Origin: Acanthamoeba sp. SK_2022b
Lineage: Eukaryota; Discosea; Longamoebia; Acanthamoebidae
NCBI GenBank assembly: GCA_027943245.1
Contig: JANDJZ010000017.1
Span: 210,243-274,242 of the forward strand
DNA: 64,000 nt
Direction: 5' to 3'
Within the stretch, counting starts at the first letter, position 1. Every line of letters starts with the position of its first letter. Under the pieces are notes generated by a model that saw only the letters and a list, made by a program, of their open reading frames with translations, was not told the origin of the DNA and made no database searches. The position numbers and the translations under genes are program-made. Of the stretch, positions 58,621-64,000 are shown piece after piece.

Positions 58621-61600
58621 ATGCAGGTTGCCTCATCCTTGCCACAAACGAATCCCTCGTCGGCTCCGGCTTCCAATCCCCATCTCCAGCTGAGTGGCAC
58701 ACTTCCTCCAGCTCTACATCTTCCGTTGGCACAGCATGCCGGTGCTGGACCCACGGTGGGACCCCATCATCTCAAACCGTCACTTCACTCTTCTGCTCCT
58801 CCCTCTTCCTTCTGCTCCTCCTCCTCTTCTGCCCAAAGCTTCCCTGGCGCTTCTCTCTCCTCTTCCACCCCAACCCAAATCGCAACCTTTCTAGGTGCGC
58901 ATCTTGCTGCCTCCTCTTCCTCACAGCCCTCGGCAGCTGGCGCACAGCACGGTTCCGGTGGTGCTGGCGCCAAGTCGTGCTCCCAGTGCGAGACCACCAA
59001 TACCCCCTGCTGGCGACGAGGGCCCAACGGCGCCGTGTACGTGAGCTGCCTCCTCCCCTTCATGCCCATCCCACACCAAACTCAATCAGCTGTTGCTTGG
59101 CCAAGTTCCAACCCCAACCCCGCGTTCCTCTCTCTGTCGTACAGACTCTGCAACGCTTGCGGGCTCAAGTTCTCCCGGCGCAGTCGGTATGTGCCTACGT
59201 GTGCATGTGTCCGTTCTCGCTTTATTTGAAGGTGGGAGGGATTTGGTTCCGCAACGCCGCTTTGCTCAGCTCGTCTTGGGGGCTTCATGCAGGAACCAAG
59301 CTGGCCCCGGCGACGGGCCGCCGAACAGCGTCAAGGCCAACAAGAACAGTGGAAAGCCCTTCCAACCGGCGGCTGCGGGATCCGTACTGGCCGACGGCGA
59401 GGGCAAGGGCAATCCTTCGGCTCATTACAACCAAAGGGAAGACCAGCCACCACCACCTCCGTCGCGCGTCCACACCGCCGCGACGCTTCTGCAGGAGATC
59501 AAGAAGGAAAGGCAGGGGCGACTCTCATCAAGCGGCGGCCTCTCGCACTGCTCCCCGCACGGAGGCAGTGGCCCAGACCCTGTGCAAGCGCCCACGGCCG
59601 GATATCCCAACCAATACCAGCCGCAGCGATCTGGCGGCGAGCAGCGGCCGCGCGCCCAGGCGCCGTGGCCCCTCGACAACCGACCGACGCACGGCAGCGC
59701 CGACGGCGAGAACTTCGACGGCGGCCTGCCCTCGCTGGAGCTGTTCTCGGGCCTGCACTTCATGAAGCCCCGCGCCTCGGGTGGCGGCAGCGGCCCGAGG
59801 TCCAAATCTCGTACGTCACCGATTTCAGTGGTTGGTGGTCCTTATGCTGCTTTCTTGCCGCAGCTTTTCTTGGCTTCTTTAGGTTAGCTTTTTTTCTAGG
59901 AACACTGTTGAGATGCAACGGGTCCCTCGGCTACCGGCGAAATTTAGCCGAACGCTATATTCGCCGCTTTTTCTCATTTAATGTTTTATTTAATTGCCCA
60001 CCAGGCCCCAAGTCTAAAGCGGCACGAGGCGCGAGGGAGAGCGACGGCCACGAAGACGAGGACAGCGACTTCTCGTCTGACGAGGAGGAAGGGGAGCACG
60101 CGGTGGTGCTGCCCCAACAAAACGGGACCAAGCGACGACAGGGCAACCCGGGGCTCGCCCTCGAGCAGTACGCTGGCGAGAGCAAGCGCCTGCGCACGAC
60201 GAGGGAGAAGAAGGCCAACCTGTGGACGCTCGACGCCCACCTGCACTACCTCAGCATCTGGCTGGAGTACCTCAACACCTACAAGTACGCGCCCATGGAC
60301 TCCTCTCCTACTCCCCACCCGTCGCCGTTCGTGCGCTAGTCCCAGTGTGCTGAAACATGTCGGTACAGGAATCACATATGGACGATCAGCCCGCTCGATC
60401 CAGCGGCGTTGGATCACAACAACGCGCGGCATCTCCTCTGCACCAACGAAGGCGCCGAGGACAGGTCGGCCCTCTCCCTCTCCGTCAACTTCTGTCTGGC
60501 CATCGGTACGCGGACCGTGCCACACACATTGCTCTCGGTCAAGCGCGGCTCAGTTGTATCTCTCTCTCTCTCTCTCACACGGGTGGTTCTCGATCACGCG
60601 TGTGATGCAGGCGCGCTGATGCACGGCGACGAAAAGTCGCACATGGAGTTCTACATGCGTGCGCGTCAGCATCTGGGCTACCTCTTTGACGCGACGGACT
60701 ACAGCGTGGCGCTGGCCCTTATCGCCATGTCGCACCACACCATGTACTGGGAGGCTGACGCCAAGCGCAGCGAGTACTACCTCACCCTGGCCATCAACAT
60801 CATCGCCCAGCTGGGCGCCTTCCACAGCGACGTCTACCACCGATGCTTGTGCATGCACAGCCTCACCTTCCGGCACGGCTCGAGCGACCTCGCCAAGATG
60901 GTCAAGCTCAAGCAGGAGCTGCGACGGGCCAAGCAGATGCCCTACTACCCCATCACCCAGTCGGCCAACTCCGTCGTCCCCTACGACATGTTCCGGCACC
61001 TCCGCTTCGTCACCGGTGCCACAGGTAACCTCTCCTCTCCTATCAGCCCATCCCAATCTCTCGTGCTGCTTGGCCTTTGATTGGAATTTCCTTGTTCCAT
61101 GAGCTGACGCGCTATGCACGATGTGTGAACAGGGATCATGACGAGCGTGGTGGCGGGTATCAACCTATTCAAGGCCGTGTCGTCCCCCACGCTGGGTTCC
61201 GTCTCGCCGGAGCAACAGATCGTGTTCCGAAAGCTGATCCAGGCGCTCGACGACCTCGACGACGAGATTCGCGGCCTGGAAGGCATGGACGCCCCGAGCC
61301 CCTCCACCTCCCTCACCATGCTCGCCTTCATCACCGCCCTCCGCGCCGGTACGCCTCTCCCCCTTCTTCCTCTCTTTCCTTTCATTCGCCTGTGCCTCAC
61401 CGGCGCACTCTCTCATTCACACGGGACTGCCAAACTCGCGCGCGAGAGCAGAATGCTACATGTGCTTGGGCGACTACAAGACGGGCCTGCATTGGGCCAA
61501 CCGGTTCCTGCAGGACTCGCGCAAGCCGCACTTCCGCTTCGTGATCGCCGGGGTGGTGCTCATGCTGGACATGATCATGGGCATCCTGCTGCGGGCGAAC

Positions 61601-62402
61601 CAGTTCTCCATGCTCGCCGCGCAGATGGACGCAATTGAGAACAACTGCGTGTCCTGCCCGACCCTCGATCTTGTCAAGAACAAGTACAAGAAGCACCTCA
61701 TCGAGGACATCCAGCGCCGACACATCCAAGACGCCCAAACATCGTCCAGATCGGTGCGCCCTCGCCTCTCTTCACGTCCACCTTGTTCACCTCATCCCCC
61801 CCCCAATCAATAACGCGAGCCACGTCGGAACGGCCGTTCTCACCTCCGTATCGTGGCGACACCAGGGAGACGCCTCAGAGCTGGCCCTCCCGCAGCCACA
61901 GCGACCACTGTTGGTGGCGCCGCTCCTGGCCAAGCAGGAGTTGCAACCGAGAGGCGAGGCGCGAGGCGGGGGACCGTCCGCTGGTCACCAGAGCTTGACG
62001 TCGCCCGCGGCCTTCCTGCCCCCCGTGTCGTCCTCGCGCTCTCACCAGTGGTACTACGACGCCGGTGGTGGCTCGGCGACCCCACAGGCCTCCACTCCGG
62101 GCTTCTCGCCGTCGTCCATGCTCAGGTCGGACTTTGACTCGGCCACGCCGCCTCTGCCGCCGAGTTCCGAGAGCAGCTCCGCGGGGGAGTCGGCCCTGTT
62201 CTCGTACTCGAGTACGAGAGCCCAAACGGATTACCAGAGCGAGACCGAAGACAACCAGCAGCAGGGTGAAGCTGTAGACGACGACGGGAATCGGGATCGA
62301 TACGAGGCTCCCTCGCCTCCGCCGTTGGACGACCACGAGTACTTCAACGGACTCCTCAACGATCATGACGAAGGCCTCCTTCAGCAGTTCCTCGATTCGT
62401 GA
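58621..62402 (+). CDS. GATA zinc-finger transcription factor with large helical C-terminal domain
   Basis: Probable start at the ATG at 58621 (MQVASSLPQTNPSSAPASNP), then a Ser/Pro-rich stretch. The zinc finger CSQCETTNTPCWRRGPNGAV, LCNACGLKFSRRSR is C-x2-C-x17-C-x2-C, with an intron between its halves. A Gln/Pro/Gly-rich linker and an acidic cluster (HEDEDSDFSSDEEEGEH) follow. Then comes a roughly 380-residue helical domain: LWTLDAHLHYLSIWLEYLNT, HMEFYMRARQHLGYLFDATD, YSVALALIAMSHHTMYWEAD, AKRSEYYLTLAINIIAQLGA, ECYMCLGDYKTGLHWANRFL. Its repeated helices resemble the middle-homology domain of fungal zinc-cluster regulators or a TPR array; this is not a standard GATA-factor part. An acidic, Ser-rich tail (FNGLLNDHDEGLLQQFLDS) could activate transcription. 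About nine exons. Confidence 0.82.
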
Positions 62403-62592
62403 GCTTCCAAGGGTTGTGTGATCACCGTCCGGGCGTAAGCGTGGCCAAATCTGTAATCTGTACCCCTCAGTGCCCTTGTCTCACTCCAACTCATGTAGCA
62501 GAAGAAGCGGGGGAGTGGTGGCGACTTACTATCTACAACAAGTTGACCTGACGTTAGAGGAGGAGAGAAGGGAGGACACGGGCGCCGACAAG

Positions 62593-64000
62593 CTAGTTGG
62601 TGGGTTGCTCGGCCAAGGAGGTAGCAAAGTAGACTACCACGACGGAGATATTATCGGTGCTGCCGCTCAGGAAGGCTCGATCCCGCAGCATCGTAGCGGA
62701 GAGGTGAGAATCCGGGCAGGCAGCCACGGAGTCCACCGCCAGCTGGTCGGACATCATGTCCCACACGCCGTCACACGCCATCACCAGGAACTCCACTTCT
62801 TCGTTCAGCTCCACCCTGCGTGTGCCGCGCATGTCAAGTCGCAGCCGGAAGGGAAGGGGGAGACGTCCAACTTACCGTTTGACTTCGGGCACAGCGCTGA
62901 CGAATGGCCGAATGCTGGCGTCGCCCAGAGAGCGAGAAACCGCCAGGTCGCCCATCACTCGCCCTGCACACGGTCGAGCACCACGGGCCTGCCATCAGCG
63001 CAAACCAGAGAGGGAAGAGGGCTCGCGATGGGAATGCGCGCCTTTCTCGGTTACAAAGCCACCCAGCTCTTGGATTCTTTGCCGCTCTTCGCTAAGCTTG
63101 CCGGTGTGGTCGACCGTCAGCCGCTCCGCGACGCGGCCTCGAGAAAGCACCGCCCGCGAGTCACCCACGTTCGCCAGCCAGAGGACTCCTGCGGGTCGGC
63201 CGGCGGCCAGGCACAGCACAGTGAGCCATTCGACGAGGCTCGCGTGCGTGCATGACAAGAGCGAGCGAGCAGCGGCGAACCGCTGGTTTTTACCTGCGCG
63301 CACGAGGGCCACGACGGCAGTGCAGCCAGCCTCGGTTTTGGAATCGAGGACAATGTCCTCGAGTTTTCGGAAGGCCGCGAAGATGGCCTGGCCCGTGTCG
63401 TCGCTGTACTGTCGCAGGGCGTGGTCGAACGCCTTCCCCACGTGGGCCGCCTGTGTATCGCCCACCCCAATCGGGTCCAGTCAATCGATGGCCCAGAGGA
63501 CACGGAGTGGGGAGAGGGGAGAGGGCGTACCGCGATTTCCGCGGCGTCGCTGCCGCGATGGCCATCAAAGATGGCGTAGAGCTGGGTATCGGGACGCAGG
63601 GCGTGGTTGATGTAGATGGTGTCCTCCATGGTCGGTCGCAGCCCGCGCATCTCTGCCCAGCACACGTACCGCGCGGACATGCCATGGCCGTGGCCATCGA
63701 CGGCCTCGGCCTCGGCGTGCGAGCGTTCCGATGCGGCTGGCGGGCCTCCGCGGTCCCGTCGGTCCCGCACCGGCGGGGGGGAGGCCGGGCTGGGAGAACT
63801 GAACGGAGCGATCAGGGCGGCCGGGCGGTGTTGGCTGCGGAACTCGCGTTCGGTGATGGAGGCGATGGGCTCGGGGACGTCGGCGAGCTCGGCGTTGCCC
63901 TCCGTGCTCACCCACGACAGGCGCCCGGGGTGGGCTATCCGGTCGCCGTTGGTGCAGGCGTAGGCGTCGTTGCTGTTGGTGGTGAACCGCAGGTCCGGCG
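62593..64000 (-). CDS. PP2C-family protein phosphatase, 5' part beyond window
   Basis: Mn/Mg-dependent Ser/Thr phosphatase. The frame is open to the right edge (LRFTTNSNDAYACTNGDRIA), so the N-terminus lies outside and may carry another domain. Conserved motifs: EMRGLRPTMEDTIYINHAL, LYAIFDGHRGSDAAEIA, TEAGCTAVVALVRAGK, AAGRPAGVLWLANVGDSRAV, LSRGRVAERLTVDHTGKLSE, DLAVSRSLGDASIRPFVSAV, VEFLVMACDGVWDMMSDQLA and FLSGSTDNISVVVVYF. The metal-binding Asp residues are present. The first site reads DGHRG rather than the common DGHGG; this variant also occurs in some active plant enzymes, so activity is likely. Six exons in view. Confidence 0.88.

Noticed and set aside
62593..64000. PP2C as an inactive phosphatase because of DGHRG
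   Set aside because: The metal-binding Asp and the later DG and DN motifs are intact, and the same Gly-to-Arg change is known in active family members.

Overview
This is a gene-dense, intron-rich eukaryotic nuclear window. GC content is high in exons, introns are short (about 50-150 bases, GT-AG) and intergenic gaps are usually under 600 bases. Full eukaryotic domain architectures are rebuilt only by joining exons. The mix (cAMP-receptor-like 7TM protein, ELMO, ARPC5, SH3-RhoGEF, CENP-I, GATA factor) and the base composition point to a free-living amoebozoan; Acanthamoeba is my best guess, by inference only. I saw no rRNA, tRNA, CRISPR array or intact transposon.

Layout. 1-13,041, all minus strand: an armadillo-repeat protein cut by the left edge, an IGHMBP2-type helicase, a small charged protein and a PI-specific phospholipase C with an extra N-terminal C2-like module. 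13,448-23,986: a secreted BPI/LBP-family lipid-binding protein (+), SMG9 (-), a C2-like/F-box-like protein (+) and ELMO (+). 23,987-25,742 is the only long gene-poor stretch, with diverged internal repeats and a possible coding remnant. 25,743-34,971: XRCC3 (-) and CENP-I (+) from one 120-base divergent promoter, a secreted Cys-rich protein (-), eIF2B-gamma (+) and ARPC5 (-). 35,225-44,386: a charged protein with a conserved C-terminal motif (-), a longin R-SNARE (+), a tail-anchored DUG3-like glutamine amidotransferase (+) and an AT-hook/CxxC protein with a TATA box and 5'-UTR intron (+). 45,025-56,086, minus: an F-box/beta-propeller protein, an SH3-DH-PH RhoGEF, an F-box/WD40 protein and an ethanolamine kinase. 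56,394-64,000: a 7TM receptor (+), a GATA factor with a long helical C-terminal domain (+) and a PP2C phosphatase cut by the right edge (-).

Neighbouring genes mostly have unrelated jobs, as expected in a eukaryote. Loose themes are actin and phagocytosis control (ELMO, RhoGEF, ARPC5), phosphoinositide and receptor signalling (PLC, 7TM, PP2C), ubiquitin-ligase adaptors (two clear F-box proteins and one possible) and DNA or RNA maintenance (IGHMBP2, SMG9, XRCC3, CENP-I).

The least expected signals are: (1) 9-11-base homopolymer runs, almost always C on the sense strand of introns; (2) short, near-perfect inverted repeats in noncoding DNA, two of which share a GAATGC...GCATTC core; (3) a class II amidotransferase with a disordered tail and C-terminal membrane anchor; (4) a short, strongly patterned C-terminal motif on an otherwise low-complexity protein. 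Gene spans below include introns. Exon joins were made by eye from splice signals, phase and family similarity.
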